Assembly: GCA_020073565.1 (NCBI GenBank)
Contig: JAIQEY010000001.1
Location: 62,001 to 126,000, forward strand
Reading direction: 5' to 3'
DNA: 64,000 nucleotides
Source of the DNA: Terriglobia bacterium
GTDB taxonomy: Bacteria; Acidobacteriota; Terriglobia; Terriglobales; Acidobacteriaceae
The position numbers and the translations under genes are program-made. The notes under the pieces are model-generated. The model saw nothing but the letters and a program-made list of their open reading frames with translations, ran no database searches and was not told where the DNA came from. Positions 1 through 9,597 of the stretch are shown one piece after another; position 1 is the stretch's first letter, and the number at the start of each line of letters is the position of its first letter.

Positions 1-265
1 TGTTCCGGAAGAAGGCGATCAGAATACCTAGCCCGACTGCGGCTTCCGCCGCCGCATCGACCACAATAAAGATCGAGAACACTTGCCCATGCAAGTTTCC
101 CCACATGCGCGAGAACGCCACCAGGTTCAGGTTCACCGCATTCAGAATCAGCTCAATCGACATGAGCACGATCACCACGTTGCGGCGCGTGAGCACACCG
201 ATCACGCCCAGCACAAACAGTGCCGCCGCAACAACGAGATAGTGCAATGTCGAGATGGGAGCCAT
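1..265 (-). CDS. nuoK: NADH-quinone oxidoreductase subunit K (partial, runs off left edge)
   Basis: Minus-strand translation [53 protein letters not shown] is NuoK-like; ATG at 265. Confidence 0.93.
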   Translation of the reverse strand, partial: MAPISTLHYLVVAAALFVLGVIGVLTRRNVVIVLMSIELILNAVNLNLVAFSRMWGNLHGQVFSIFIVVDAAAEAAVGLGILIAFFRN

Positions 266-268
266 TGT

Positions 269-351
269 TCGTCCTTGGTTTCCGGTTGCTAGTTTCCGGT
301 TTCTCGTAAAACCCAGGACGACTAGAAACCAGGAACCAGAAACAAGAAACC
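269..351. repeat. Imperfect inverted array of GGTTTC-type short repeats between nuoK and nuoJ
   Basis: TGGTTTCCGGTTGCTAGT (276-293) vs reverse complement of ACTAGAAACCAGGAACCA (321-338), 15/18 matches. Confidence 0.5.
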
Positions 352-356
352 GTCTT

Positions 357-908
357 TCAAATTCTCTTCTTCGCCATAATCACCGCCCCCAGGATCGCGA
401 CCAGCAACAGCAACGACGCGATCTCGAAGGCGAGCATGTAATTGCCGTACAGCATCGCACCAATCTGTTGCGTGTTCGACGAGTCGGGCAGCGATATCGT
501 GGGATCCGGCCACAGGGGCTTGCCCGTCCTGGGATCGTCAAGCAGCGTCTTCCCCTTCACGTATACCGAAACGAACAACCCCAGCAGCGCGACCGCAGCC
601 ACCACTCCGACGGGCCAAATGCGATTGAACTGGCGCTCTTTCACCGTGCGTTCAATGTTCACCAGCATAATCACAAAGAGAAACAACACCATGATCCCGC
701 CGGCGTACACGATGATCTGCACGCCAGCGACAAACGGCGCGTACAGCATCAGGTAAAGTCCCGACACAGCCAGCAGCGTCACAATCAGCGCGAGTGCCGA
801 ATGCACCGCGTTGCGGCGCGTGATCACGAGCACGCCGCCAATGACGGCCAGGCCCGAGAGCAGATAAAAGAAGAACGGAGTCGCGACCGGAGCCATGCCT
901 GGGGTCAT
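357..908 (-). CDS. nuoJ: NADH-quinone oxidoreductase subunit J
   Basis: NuoJ-type membrane protein ([49 protein letters not shown]); start moved to the M overlapping the nuoH stop. Confidence 0.93.
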   Translation of the reverse strand: MTPGMAPVATPFFFYLLSGLAVIGGVLVITRRNAVHSALALIVTLLAVSGLYLMLYAPFVAGVQIIVYAGGIMVLFLFVIMLVNIERTVKERQFNRIWPVGVVAAVALLGLFVSVYVKGKTLLDDPRTGKPLWPDPTISLPDSSNTQQIGAMLYGNYMLAFEIASLLLLVAILGAVIMAKKRI

Positions 909-2197
909 TTGACGATCACCCCCACGATCGCAGTCACGATCAGCACTCCCAGCGAGATCGGCAGCATGACTTTCCATCCTACTTTCATCAGCTGGTCGAA
1001 ACGGTAGCGCGGCCACGTGGCGCGATACCAGATGAACAGGTACATAAAGACGGCTACCTTAAGCACGAACCAGTACACGTAGTCGATACCTTCGCGGAAG
1101 CGGGCGGCGAAGCTCGTGTCGGCGTGGCGTCCGGCAATCGCGATGATGAGCAGAAGGAGCGCAAGCAGCCCCAGCAAGGCCGCGAATACGGCGAGTCCGG
1201 CGCGCTGAATCTTGAAGAACGAATCTCTGGACATGCGCGCCACGCCTAAAAACGCAATGGCCGCCAGGCCTCCGAATGTGAGTGCCGGGAACAGCGAGAA
1301 GATGAATTCCCATGCCGGCCCGTTCAGCAAATTCGGAAATGGGTGCAGCCATCCGCCCAGCCAGAGCGTCACGGCGATCGACGAGACGGCAATCATCGCC
1401 GCGTATTCGGCCAGCATGAACAGGGACCAGCGCAGGCCGCTGTACTCGGTGTGAAATCCGGCGGTCAGTTCCGACTCGGCTTCTGCCAGGTCGAAGGGCG
1501 CTCGGTTTGTTTCCGCCACCATCGCGATGGCAAAAATTACGAATGCGATCAGGCCGAGTGGGAAGAACTTGAAGATGAACCAGACACCCTGCTGTTGCTG
1601 GGCTCGCACGATGCCGATCATGCTCAGCGTACCGGTGCCGCTTTCGTTCAGGCTCGTCATCAGGATTGCCGAGACCACCGCCAGGCCCATCGCGACTTCG
1701 TAAGAGACCATCTGAGCGCTCGAACGCAGCGCGCCGATCAGCGGATAGTGCGAGTTCGAGGCCCATCCTGCGGTCACGATGCCGAGCACGCCGAGCGATG
1801 AAACGCCCAGCATGAACAGGATGCCGATGTTCATGTCGCTCACGGCTTGCGAAGGGCCGAAGGGCACGACGGTGTAGACGGTGAAGGCGGCGAGCAGGCC
1901 GATGAGCGGCGCGATCCAGAAGACGACCTGGTCTGCTTCGGCAGGAATGATGTCTTCTTTGAGCAGCAGCTTCAGTGCGTCGGCGATAGGCTGCAGCAAT
2001 CCGTGCGGGCCCACGCGCATTGGCCCCAACCGCACCTGGAAATGCGCCAACGCTTTGCGCTCGAGCCAGTTCATCGCAATCACGGCGACCGACACACCCG
2101 TAAAAATAATGAGGATGTAGATCAACGCCCAGAGCTGGTTGCCCGCCACTCCGGGGCTGAACTGGCTGCCCAGATACGACATGAAGGAAGTCAGCAT
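905..2197 (-). CDS. nuoH: NADH-quinone oxidoreductase subunit H
   Basis: NuoH motifs (ERKALAHFQVRLGPMRVGPHGLLQPIADALKLLLKEDI; ETNRAPFDLAEAESELTAGFHTEYSG). Confidence 0.96.
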   Translation of the reverse strand: MLTSFMSYLGSQFSPGVAGNQLWALIYILIIFTGVSVAVIAMNWLERKALAHFQVRLGPMRVGPHGLLQPIADALKLLLKEDIIPAEADQVVFWIAPLIGLLAAFTVYTVVPFGPSQAVSDMNIGILFMLGVSSLGVLGIVTAGWASNSHYPLIGALRSSAQMVSYEVAMGLAVVSAILMTSLNESGTGTLSMIGIVRAQQQQGVWFIFKFFPLGLIAFVIFAIAMVAETNRAPFDLAEAESELTAGFHTEYSGLRWSLFMLAEYAAMIAVSSIAVTLWLGGWLHPFPNLLNGPAWEFIFSLFPALTFGGLAAIAFLGVARMSRDSFFKIQRAGLAVFAALLGLLALLLLIIAIAGRHADTSFAARFREGIDYVYWFVLKVAVFMYLFIWYRATWPRYRFDQLMKVGWKVMLPISLGVLIVTAIVGVIVK

Positions 2198-3378
2198 CAG
2201 CGGTCCACCTCGCCGAGCACGATGTCGAGCGTGCCGATAACGGCGACCACGTCGGCGACCAGCATGCCCCGGACCATGATGTCGAGCGCCTGGAGATTGA
2301 CGAACGAAGGCGGACGCACCCGTAAGCGGTAAGGTTGTGTCGAGCCGTCGCTGACGATGAAGTATCCCAGCTCACCCTTGGGTGCTTCGATCGAGTGGTA
2401 GATCTCGCCGACCGCCGGCTTGATCACCTTGGGCACCTTGGCCATGATCGGGCCTTCGGGAATGCCGTTGACGGCCTGCTCGATGATACGCAGCGATTGG
2501 CGCATCTCGATCATGCGGACCATGTATCGGTCGAACGTGTCGCCGTTTTCACCGGTAGGAATTTCGAAGTCGAAGTCGGCATAGTTCGCATAGGGCTGAG
2601 CCTTGCGAATGTCCCACTTCACACCGCTGGCGCGCAGCACTGGGCCGGTCACGCCGAGGGCAATGGCGTCAGCTGCGGAAATCACGCCGACCTTCTTGGT
2701 GCGCTCGAGCCAGATGCGGTTGCCGGTCAGCAGCGCTTCGTACTCGTCAATCTTCGGCGGCAAGAAAGCCAGATAGTTCTTGACGTCTTTTTCGAAGCCC
2801 GCGTAAGTCTCGTACTGGCAGCCGCCGATGCGGAAGGCGTGCGTGGTGAGGCGAGCGCCGCAATACTTCTCGAAGATCTTGAGAATCTCTTCCCGGTCGC
2901 GAAAGGTATAGAAGAGCGGCGTCATCGCGCCGATATCCAGAGCGTGCGTGCCCAGCCAGAGCTGGTGGCTGGCTATGCGGTTCAGTTCGGTCAGGATGAC
3001 GCGGATGTGGTTCGCGCGTGGCGGCGCTTCCACGTTCAGCAGTTTCTCGACGGCCTGGCAGTAGCCGAGGCCGTTGGAGACCGCGGCAACGTAATCCATG
3101 CGGTCAACGTACGGATTGAACATTGTGTAAGTGCGGTTTTCGGCAATCTTCTCGACTCCACGATGCAGGTAGCCGATCACGCACTCGGTGCCCAGAACTT
3201 TTTCGCCGTCTAGCTTGAGGATCACGCGCAGCACGCCATGCGTCGCCGGGTGCTGCGGCCCCATATTGATGATGAGCTCGTTCGAATCGAGATACGGCTT
3301 CTCGGGAGTTTCAAGTTCGAGGTTGGATACGGCGTTCGGAAGAGCGTTCGCGTGCTCGGGCTTCGTTGGAACGCTCAT
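2197..3378 (-). CDS. nuoD: NADH-quinone oxidoreductase subunit D
   Basis: NuoD 49-kDa family ([38 protein letters not shown]). Confidence 0.96.
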   Translation of the reverse strand: MSVPTKPEHANALPNAVSNLELETPEKPYLDSNELIINMGPQHPATHGVLRVILKLDGEKVLGTECVIGYLHRGVEKIAENRTYTMFNPYVDRMDYVAAVSNGLGYCQAVEKLLNVEAPPRANHIRVILTELNRIASHQLWLGTHALDIGAMTPLFYTFRDREEILKIFEKYCGARLTTHAFRIGGCQYETYAGFEKDVKNYLAFLPPKIDEYEALLTGNRIWLERTKKVGVISAADAIALGVTGPVLRASGVKWDIRKAQPYANYADFDFEIPTGENGDTFDRYMVRMIEMRQSLRIIEQAVNGIPEGPIMAKVPKVIKPAVGEIYHSIEAPKGELGYFIVSDGSTQPYRLRVRPPSFVNLQALDIMVRGMLVADVVAVIGTLDIVLGEVDR

Positions 3379-4049
3379 TGTCCGCTCTCAATTCCGAGGT
3401 TGATCTGCACCCACTCCTGATCTTGTTGCAGGATGCCGTAATCCTTGCGCAGCGGGTGGCCTTTCCATCCGTCCGGAAGCAAGATGCGCTTCAGGTCCGG
3501 ATGGCCGTCGAACCTGATGCCGAACATGTCGAAAACTTCGCGCTCCAGCCAGTTGGCGGTCGCCCAGATGGGAACGGCTGAAGGCAAAGACTCGCCGTCC
3601 CCAATTTGCGTTTTCACGCGGATGCGTTCGTTGCGTGGAAACGAGTACAGGATCCAGACGACGTCGAATTGCTTCTCGCGCTTCGGATAGTGAACGGCGG
3701 TGATGTCGACGCAGTAGTCGAACTGTTCCTCGTCGCGCAGCAGTTTCAAAATGTCCGGAATCAGCGAGCGATCGACGCTGAAGTAATTCTGTCCCAGGTA
3801 GGTTTGCGCATCGAGGCCCGATCCGTACTGACGCTTGTATCTCTCAACCATCGGCGAAGACCACGGTACGGGCACTGGTCCGGCAGGCTTCGCGGGAGCA
3901 GGCTTGGCGGGCGCAGCAGCGGCCGGAGGAGCAGGCGTCTTCGGAACAGCAGGAGTGGCGGCCTGTGCGGGGGGGACTGCCTTCTCCGTCGACGGCTTCG
4001 GTTCGCCTTCGGGCAGCGGTGGTGCAGGCGTTTTGGTTTCCTCGGCCAT
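3375..4049 (-). CDS. nuoC: NADH-quinone oxidoreductase subunit C with Pro/Ala-rich N-terminal extension
   Basis: C-terminal NuoC motif ([41 protein letters not shown]). Confidence 0.93.
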   Translation of the reverse strand: MAEETKTPAPPLPEGEPKPSTEKAVPPAQAATPAVPKTPAPPAAAAPAKPAPAKPAGPVPVPWSSPMVERYKRQYGSGLDAQTYLGQNYFSVDRSLIPDILKLLRDEEQFDYCVDITAVHYPKREKQFDVVWILYSFPRNERIRVKTQIGDGESLPSAVPIWATANWLEREVFDMFGIRFDGHPDLKRILLPDGWKGHPLRKDYGILQQDQEWVQINLGIESGQ

Positions 4050-4222
4050 TCTTCCTTCGGCCTGCTTTTCTCGCAGTGTCGCCGGCGTCTTCCCGATCGG
4101 GTTTTTTGTACGGCATTACCTGCGGCGCGAAAGCATCCCTTCTAACAGTTGCTTGCCTCACCGTCAATGACTGCCGTCACAGCAATCTTCGGCGCCTCGT
4201 GCCGTCCGCAAAGGCGAACAGG

Positions 4223-4555
4223 CTAGCGCCGGGCTGCCTGGAAGCTTTCGACCAGGTCGCGGATGCGCAACGCGTCGGCCTTACGATGGCCGTGACTAGT
4301 GATCGGATCGGTGCCTCCCGTGGACTCAATCATGATGTCCGACCAGAAAATTCCCGTCGAAATCTTTACCGAGGCTACCTGAGAAATCGAAATGCTTTCC
4401 TCGCTGCTGCCGAACAGACGCCTCTTCACGCGGCTCACGCGCAGCGGGCTGACCACGATGCGCGTCGGGAACCACAGGTTCCCCTTCGTCCAGCGGCTCG
4501 CGCTGAAGGTCTCATCGGGAACAGCCGGATTCGGGCCCGCCGGATTTACACCCAC
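4223..4555 (-). CDS. Hypothetical protein, bacterial PH-domain-like
   Basis: 110-aa ORF overlapping the nuoA 3' end by 10 nt, same strand; GNLWFPTRIVVSPLRVSRVKRR... resembles PH-like beta folds. Confidence 0.55.
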   Translation of the reverse strand: MGVNPAGPNPAVPDETFSASRWTKGNLWFPTRIVVSPLRVSRVKRRLFGSSEESISISQVASVKISTGIFWSDIMIESTGGTDPITSHGHRKADALRIRDLVESFQAARR

Positions 4556-4902
4556 TCCAGCGCGCCTTTCTTCCAGACCCAGATGTAGCCCACCACCAGG
4601 ATGCCCAGAAAAACCAGCATTTCGGCCAGTCCGAACATGCCCAGCGCCTTGAACTTCACCGCCCAGGGAAACAGGAAAATCGTTTCCACATCAAACACCA
4701 CGAACAGAATGGCGATTATGTAATAACGCACGGTGTAGCGGCCGCGAGCGCTGTCGTAGGGGTCGATGCCGCACTCGTAGGGCATGAGCTTGGTGCGGTT
4801 GGGATTTTGTGTGCGGACGATTCTGGCCACCACCAGCGTGACCGGAATCAGGACGCCGACGACCGCGAGGAAAATGAAAATAGGAACGTAGTTCTGCGGC
4901 AT
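4546..4902 (-). CDS. nuoA: NADH-quinone oxidoreductase subunit A
   Basis: MPQNYVPIFIFLAVVGVLIPVTLVVARIVR...YECGIDPYDSARGRYTVRYYIIAILFVVFDVETIFLFPWAV; start corrected from ORF track. Confidence 0.96.
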   Translation of the reverse strand: MPQNYVPIFIFLAVVGVLIPVTLVVARIVRTQNPNRTKLMPYECGIDPYDSARGRYTVRYYIIAILFVVFDVETIFLFPWAVKFKALGMFGLAEMLVFLGILVVGYIWVWKKGALEWV

Positions 4903-5003
4903 GAGTCCTCGAAAAATCGCTGAGCAACGCGAAACACGAAGTCTACCGCCGAAGTGGCCTGGCTTCAAGGACGAGGTCCCAGGCGCCAAGTCGCAGGAGG
5001 TCC

Positions 5004-5399
5004 CTAACCGGTGGTCCGATCAGGTAGAACGAACGTATGGCGAGCCAGGTCGGAGTCGAGCGTCTCCTGGCGGTAGAGGGTTGCCAGCGCGCCGCCCTTC
5101 CAGACCAGCAGGTCGGAATTACGGACGGCGAATTCTTCCCAAGTCAGGGCCCCGCCCGCGCGGGCGATGCGCTCGCGTATCAGAAGCAGGTAGGCCCAGG
5201 TGATGGTCTCGTGGTAGAGATTCGCTTTACCCTTGGAAACGGCAAAACGTTTCAGAGCAGCGGGAAATCTCTCCAGCGCTTCGAGCACTGGGTAATGACA
5301 CAGGTACTCAAACGCCAGCCGGACATGATCGGCGTGATGGAAAGTCCCGGCAGGGGTAGCGCCGCGATCGAATTGTTCGATCAGTTCCTCGCTTGTCAT
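5004..5399 (-). CDS. Conserved hypothetical protein (131 aa, HHADHVRLAFEYL motif)
   Basis: Internal start MTSEELIEQFDRGATPAGTFHHADHVRLAFEYL 2 nt after the upstream gene. Confidence 0.65.
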   Translation of the reverse strand: MTSEELIEQFDRGATPAGTFHHADHVRLAFEYLCHYPVLEALERFPAALKRFAVSKGKANLYHETITWAYLLLIRERIARAGGALTWEEFAVRNSDLLVWKGGALATLYRQETLDSDLARHTFVLPDRTTG

Positions 5400-5401
5400 G
5401 T

Positions 5402-5755
5402 TCACCTCTCTGCGTTCGCTGACTTCCCCGCCATCACCGCCCACGCCGCCGCCACATAAACCGCCAGCGCTCCTACATCGAACCATCCGTGCAGAAGATG
5501 GAGGGCAATCGCTGCGCCGAGCACGACGATCAGAAACCATCCGCCAACCACCGTGGCACGCGGAACGAGGAACAGAATGGCGGCAGCGATCTCCGCCCAC
5601 GCCAAGGTAAGGCGGATGAAGTCGGGCAGCCCGGTTCTGGCGAACGCATGTGCGGCCCCTGGGGAGAACGCGAAACGCGCCGACTCCGCCAGGATCACCA
5701 GACCCAGCACCCACTGCAGGATGCACAACGCCACCGGCAATCGGTCGTGTGTCAT
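5402..5755 (-). CDS. DoxX-like small integral membrane protein
   Basis: Four predicted TM segments (ILQWVLGLVILAESARFAFSP...LTLAWAEIAAAILFLVPR...GWFLIVVLGAAIALHLLHG); 4-nt overlap with the upstream gene. Confidence 0.65.
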   Translation of the reverse strand: MTHDRLPVALCILQWVLGLVILAESARFAFSPGAAHAFARTGLPDFIRLTLAWAEIAAAILFLVPRATVVGGWFLIVVLGAAIALHLLHGWFDVGALAVYVAAAWAVMAGKSANAER

Positions 5756-6051
5756 TTTTTCTTCTCCGAGGCAGTCTTTTTGCTTGAGCGCCGCTTGATT
5801 TCGGTCAGGTGGTGGCTGGCGCTCGAATCGAGATCAAGTCCATAGAACTTTTTCAACTCTTGAATACGCGCCAGGGAGGTGGGGCTGAAGGGAGTCTTGC
5901 CGTCGAAGGCGTGGAGCACGATGCCTTCAAGCAGGTCGCCGAGCGACATGTCGTGGTATTCGGCGAATCCTTTCAGGACTTTCAGGATGCGCTTTTCCAT
6001 GCGGACACCGGTCTGGACGCGTTCAATGAGCAGCTTGGATGGATCCATCAT
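5752..6051 (-). CDS. Ribbon-helix-helix-type DNA-binding protein (putative repressor)
   Basis: VQTGVRMEKRILKVLKGFAEYHDMSLGDLLEGIVLHAF fits a beta-helix-helix RHH pattern; palindromic sites at the start codon. Confidence 0.6.
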   Translation of the reverse strand: MMDPSKLLIERVQTGVRMEKRILKVLKGFAEYHDMSLGDLLEGIVLHAFDGKTPFSPTSLARIQELKKFYGLDLDSSASHHLTEIKRRSSKKTASEKKK

Positions 6052-6074
6052 GGTACCAATGTACCATGGTACAC
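6051..6074 (-). promoter_or_regulatory. Operator-like array of three 8-bp units, containing a 14-bp perfect palindrome (6060-6073)
   Basis: TGGTACCA|ATGTACCA|TGGTACAC with 8-bp period; TGTACCATGGTACA equals its own reverse complement. Confidence 0.6.
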
Positions 6075-6170
6075 TAAATTTAGACCAGCCGGACAGCACA
6101 CGATCTGCCATTTCTGTTCTGGGGTTCTTCGAACTCTGGGCTTTCTCGGCCGAGATTTCGGCCAACGCTA

Positions 6171-6968
6171 TCAATGACTCTTTTCTTCGTGCGCAGCGGG
6201 AGGGATCTTACTGGACGTCACCAGACTGCTGGCCGGTTCGCCAGGGCTCGACTCCAGGTATTTCACGATGACGGTGATGCGGCGGTTGGATGGGTCGAGG
6301 GGATCGGTGCCTACGCGCAACAACTGATCGGCATAACCTCTTACCTGCGCCACCTGGTCAGCGCGAACACCGTTTTGCTGCATCAGGCGACGAGCAGCAT
6401 TCGCTCGGTCGACCGAGAGCTCCCAATTGCCATAGCCCCGAGCTCCCGAATAAGGTTTGGAATCAGTATGTCCTTCGATCGAAAGCTTGTTAGGAATCGC
6501 TCCTAGTTCCTTGGCAATCAGAATGAGCAGTTCCTGGCCCTGCTGGGTGGGTGCAGAACTGCCCGTCTCAAAAAATGTCCCCTTCGCCGTTTCCAGCAGT
6601 TCGATCCGCAGACCCTCGGGAGTCACTGTGATTTGGATCTGATTCTTGAGCTTCTCAAAATCGTTCAGGTGGCGAACAGCCTTTTGGAGCTGTTCCTTCA
6701 ACTGCTCCATATTTTGCTTGGTAACCGTGAAGGCGTCGCCGGAGCCACGCTGGTCGGTGCCCACCTTCTTTGAATTCCCCGATGGATCTTTGAAGTAGCC
6801 TCCGACCGCTTCCTGGACCTGTTTGCTGCTGTTCATTAACCAGAGCACGATGAAGAGCGCCATCATGGCAGTCACGAAATCCGCGTACGCCACCTTCCAG
6901 GCGCCGCCGTGGTGCCCGCCATGGGCAACCTTCTTCTTGACGATGATGATGGGGCGGGTTGAGGCCAT
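6171..6968 (-). CDS. motB: Flagellar motor protein MotB
   Basis: HGGAWKVAYADFVTAMMALFIVLWLMNSS plug/TM region plus OmpA-like C-terminus (LSIEGHTDSKPY). Confidence 0.93.
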   Translation of the reverse strand: MASTRPIIIVKKKVAHGGHHGGAWKVAYADFVTAMMALFIVLWLMNSSKQVQEAVGGYFKDPSGNSKKVGTDQRGSGDAFTVTKQNMEQLKEQLQKAVRHLNDFEKLKNQIQITVTPEGLRIELLETAKGTFFETGSSAPTQQGQELLILIAKELGAIPNKLSIEGHTDSKPYSGARGYGNWELSVDRANAARRLMQQNGVRADQVAQVRGYADQLLRVGTDPLDPSNRRITVIVKYLESSPGEPASSLVTSSKIPPAAHEEKSH

Positions 6969-6976
6969 GGTGGACG

Positions 6977-7864
6977 TTACCCCTGACTTGAGCCCGCTTC
7001 GGCGGCGGCTGCTTGTCCACCTCGACGGCAGAGATTTTCAACTTCCTGGAACGACGGGCGGAGGTGACCCGGTATAGCGCGCCGGGCGGCTTCGGTGGCC
7101 AAAATCGGAGCAGCGCCCTTCAAGAACGAAATCATCACAACGCGCAGGACTTGAAGATAGGCATGTTCCTCTTCCGCTGTCTTGGTCATGTTGGCGGCGA
7201 GAGGTCCGACGAGTCCATAGCAGAGCAGGATTCCGAGGAAGGTGCCCACCAGCGCCGCGGCCACCTTGTGACCGATCTCCTCGGGCGGGCCGCCAAGGGC
7301 GCCCATCGTGATCACTACCCCCAGCACGGCGGCCACGATGCCGAGTCCTGGCAAAGAGTCGGCCATCGAGTTCAACGCCGCCACCGGCTGGGCGGCACAG
7401 TGATGATGCACTTCGAGGTCGAGGTCCAGAATCTGGTCCAGTTCGAACGGATCCGATCCGGTGACCGCCATGCGCAAGGAGTCGCATAGGAAGTCCTTGA
7501 CGTGATGGTCGCCGAGAAAGGCGGGGTATTTGGAGAAGATGGGGCTCTTAGCTGGATCCTCCACATCAGTTTCGAGCGACATCAGACCCTCCTTGCGCGC
7601 TTTGGCGAGCAAGTCAAACATCATCTTGAGGGAATCCAGGTAGCGCTGCCTGGTGACTTTCGGACCTTTAAAGATGGCGACAACTCCACTCGCGATCTGC
7701 TTCAAGATGTGAATCGGATTAGCCACCAGCACCGTACCAATGGCGGCCCCACCGATGATGATGAGTTCGGCCGGCTGCAGGAGCACCATCATGTTGCCGT
7801 GCTCCATCTTGTAGCCTGCGACAATCGCGCCGAAAACAACGACGATTCCAATAATTGCGAACAT
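6977..7864 (-). CDS. motA: Flagellar motor protein MotA
   Basis: MFAIIGIVVVFGAIVAGYKMEHGNMMVLLQPAELIIIGGAAIGT...; MotA/TolQ/ExbB family. Confidence 0.94.
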   Translation of the reverse strand: MFAIIGIVVVFGAIVAGYKMEHGNMMVLLQPAELIIIGGAAIGTVLVANPIHILKQIASGVVAIFKGPKVTRQRYLDSLKMMFDLLAKARKEGLMSLETDVEDPAKSPIFSKYPAFLGDHHVKDFLCDSLRMAVTGSDPFELDQILDLDLEVHHHCAAQPVAALNSMADSLPGLGIVAAVLGVVITMGALGGPPEEIGHKVAAALVGTFLGILLCYGLVGPLAANMTKTAEEEHAYLQVLRVVMISFLKGAAPILATEAARRAIPGHLRPSFQEVENLCRRGGQAAAAEAGSSQG

Positions 7865-7899
7865 AGCTCCTCAAGCATCGGCCAACGCCGGGTGATCTC

Positions 7900-7927
7900 T
7901 TATCGGCAGTCTCGTGGTGAGAGTTTA
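7900..7927 (-). promoter_or_regulatory. Sigma28 (FliA)-type promoter for motAB
   Basis: Minus strand TAAACTCT-N12-GCCGATAA upstream of motA. Confidence 0.85.
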
Positions 7928-8017
7928 GGTAAGGTGAGGCAGCCGCGGGGTCTGTTCCCGGCACTTCCCTGCGCTTTGCCAGGTCAGCAAAATTCACCAG
8001 GCACGCTGGGATTGTTC

Positions 8018-8830
8018 TTATTGGCCAAAAGATCGTCCCGCGGCTTCAGATTCGCGTTGCGTTCGGGCTACGATCACCAGATCCACGCGGCGGTTGGTCT
8101 TTCGGCCTTCTTCTGTTTTGTTGCTGGCGATGGGGTGGTATTCGGAAAAGCCCGCGGCCGAGACTTGCTTCGGATCGAATCCGTGCTGTTCAATCAGCAG
8201 CGAAACTACTTCGGTGGCGCGCGCCACCGACAACTCCCAATTCGACCGAAAACGGCCGGTGTGGATCGGCACATTATCCGTGTGGCCTTCAACCCGGATC
8301 TGAAAGCCCTTAGCGTTGAGGATGGTGGCAATTCGGGTCAGCGTGCCTTCGCCATCCGACAGGAGGGTGGCGTCTCCGCTGTTGAAGAAGCCGACTTCGC
8401 GCAGGCTGACCACCAGGCCTTCGGGCGTAACCCGCATGTCAATTTCGTGTTTCTTGATCTGTTCTCCGAGGGCCTGTTCCAAGTCGTGTTTGAGGCGATT
8501 GATGTCGGGGCCGTATCCACCGCCAATTCCCTCCAGACGCTTGGCGTTGGTCAGACGCTCCATCGCAGGCGCGTCGAGGCTAGCCGCCCCGCTTCCGGGT
8601 GGGGCTGCTTCGGCGCGCAGAACCGGTCCTGGAGCATTGCCGGAAAAGACTCCGAGGTCCTGAAAAGCGCCTTCAATGGCCGCGGAGACTTGAGCGATCT
8701 TCTTGTTGTCGACCTGAGAAGATGCGTAGAGCACCACGAAAAAGGCAAAGAGCAGGGTGATGAAATCTGCATACGAGACCAGCCAGCGCTCGTGGTTGGC
8801 ATGAGCGTGTTTTCTGTGCCGGCGGCTCAT
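8018..8830 (-). CDS. Second MotB-type stator protein (MotD/MotS-like)
   Basis: HERWLVSYADFITLLFAFFVVLYASSQVD plus OmpA-like FQIRVEGHTDNVPI. Confidence 0.9.
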   Translation of the reverse strand: MSRRHRKHAHANHERWLVSYADFITLLFAFFVVLYASSQVDNKKIAQVSAAIEGAFQDLGVFSGNAPGPVLRAEAAPPGSGAASLDAPAMERLTNAKRLEGIGGGYGPDINRLKHDLEQALGEQIKKHEIDMRVTPEGLVVSLREVGFFNSGDATLLSDGEGTLTRIATILNAKGFQIRVEGHTDNVPIHTGRFRSNWELSVARATEVVSLLIEQHGFDPKQVSAAGFSEYHPIASNKTEEGRKTNRRVDLVIVARTQRESEAAGRSFGQ

Positions 8831-9597
8831 GCTTTGACCGGCTCTTCGAGTTGCTGATCGTGCAAATATCCCAGAAGTTTCGTCTCCAGCATGCGAGGAT
8901 TCATGCCCTCCAAAATCGAGATCACGCCCTCCAGCGTCATCTCCTGCAGAACCTGTTCGTCTCTGCTCTTGATCTTCAGCTTGCCGGAGGCGGGCAGGAA
9001 CAAAAGGTTAGCAGAGCCAACCCCGTAGATCGTCGCCACAAAGGCGACGGCGATTCCTCGTCCTACTTCGTCGATGTTCTGCAGATGTTGCATGACCTGG
9101 ATGAGGCCGAGAACCGCGCCGATAATTCCGATCGTCGGAGCAAATCCTCCCGCTGACTCGAAGACCTGCGCCACCTTCTCGGAATGTTCTGCCTGGTTGT
9201 CGAGTTCGAGTTCCATCATCTTTCGGAGTTCCTGGGGCTCGGTTCCATCCACCGCCAACATCAAACTCTTTTTCAGGAAAGGATCGGTGATCTTCTCCAG
9301 TTCCGAGTCCAGCGAGACAATTCCATCTTTGCGAGCCCGGACCGCGTAGCCAACCATATCCCGGATGATTGCCTTGGGATCCTGCGAACGGTCGAGGAAC
9401 ACGTGGGCCAGATGCTTCACCGCCTGCTTCACGACCGGAAGAGGAAACTGCACCATGACCGCGCCGAGCGTGCCTCCAAAGACGATCATGGCAGCGGTCG
9501 GCTGCACCACTTGGGCTAACTTTCCGCCCTCGATCAGCAGGCCCGCGAGAATGCCGCCCCCGGCGAGAACAATGCCGCCAATCGTACTTTTATCCAC
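8827..9597 (-). CDS. Second MotA-type stator protein (MotC/MotP-like)
   Basis: VDKSTIGGIVLAGGGILAGLLIEGGKLAQVVQPTAAMIVFGGTLGAVMV...; GAGGAG Shine-Dalgarno supports GTG at 9597 over 9621. Confidence 0.88.
   Translation of the reverse strand: MDKSTIGGIVLAGGGILAGLLIEGGKLAQVVQPTAAMIVFGGTLGAVMVQFPLPVVKQAVKHLAHVFLDRSQDPKAIIRDMVGYAVRARKDGIVSLDSELEKITDPFLKKSLMLAVDGTEPQELRKMMELELDNQAEHSEKVAQVFESAGGFAPTIGIIGAVLGLIQVMQHLQNIDEVGRGIAVAFVATIYGVGSANLLFLPASGKLKIKSRDEQVLQEMTLEGVISILEGMNPRMLETKLLGYLHDQQLEEPVKA

Noticed and set aside
255-1007. 250-aa plus-strand ORF and many similar long antisense ORFs (e.g. 1059-2375 minus, 2335-3213 plus, 54836-56119 plus, 57392-58507 plus, 58640-59869 plus)
   Set aside because: Each overlaps a clearly recognisable gene in another frame, and the translations are Arg/His/Gln-rich or lack family motifs; typical high-GC shadow ORFs.
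2233-2240. GCCGATAA on plus strand; similar GCCGATWA at 35820 and 45957 (plus) and 58726-58733 (minus)
   Set aside because: Inside coding sequence with no TAAA at the required distance.
5004-6051. Toxin-antitoxin interpretation of the RHH operon
   Set aside because: Partner genes are a DoxX-like membrane protein and an unknown HHADHV-motif protein; neither resembles a known toxin such as RelE, ParE or MazF.
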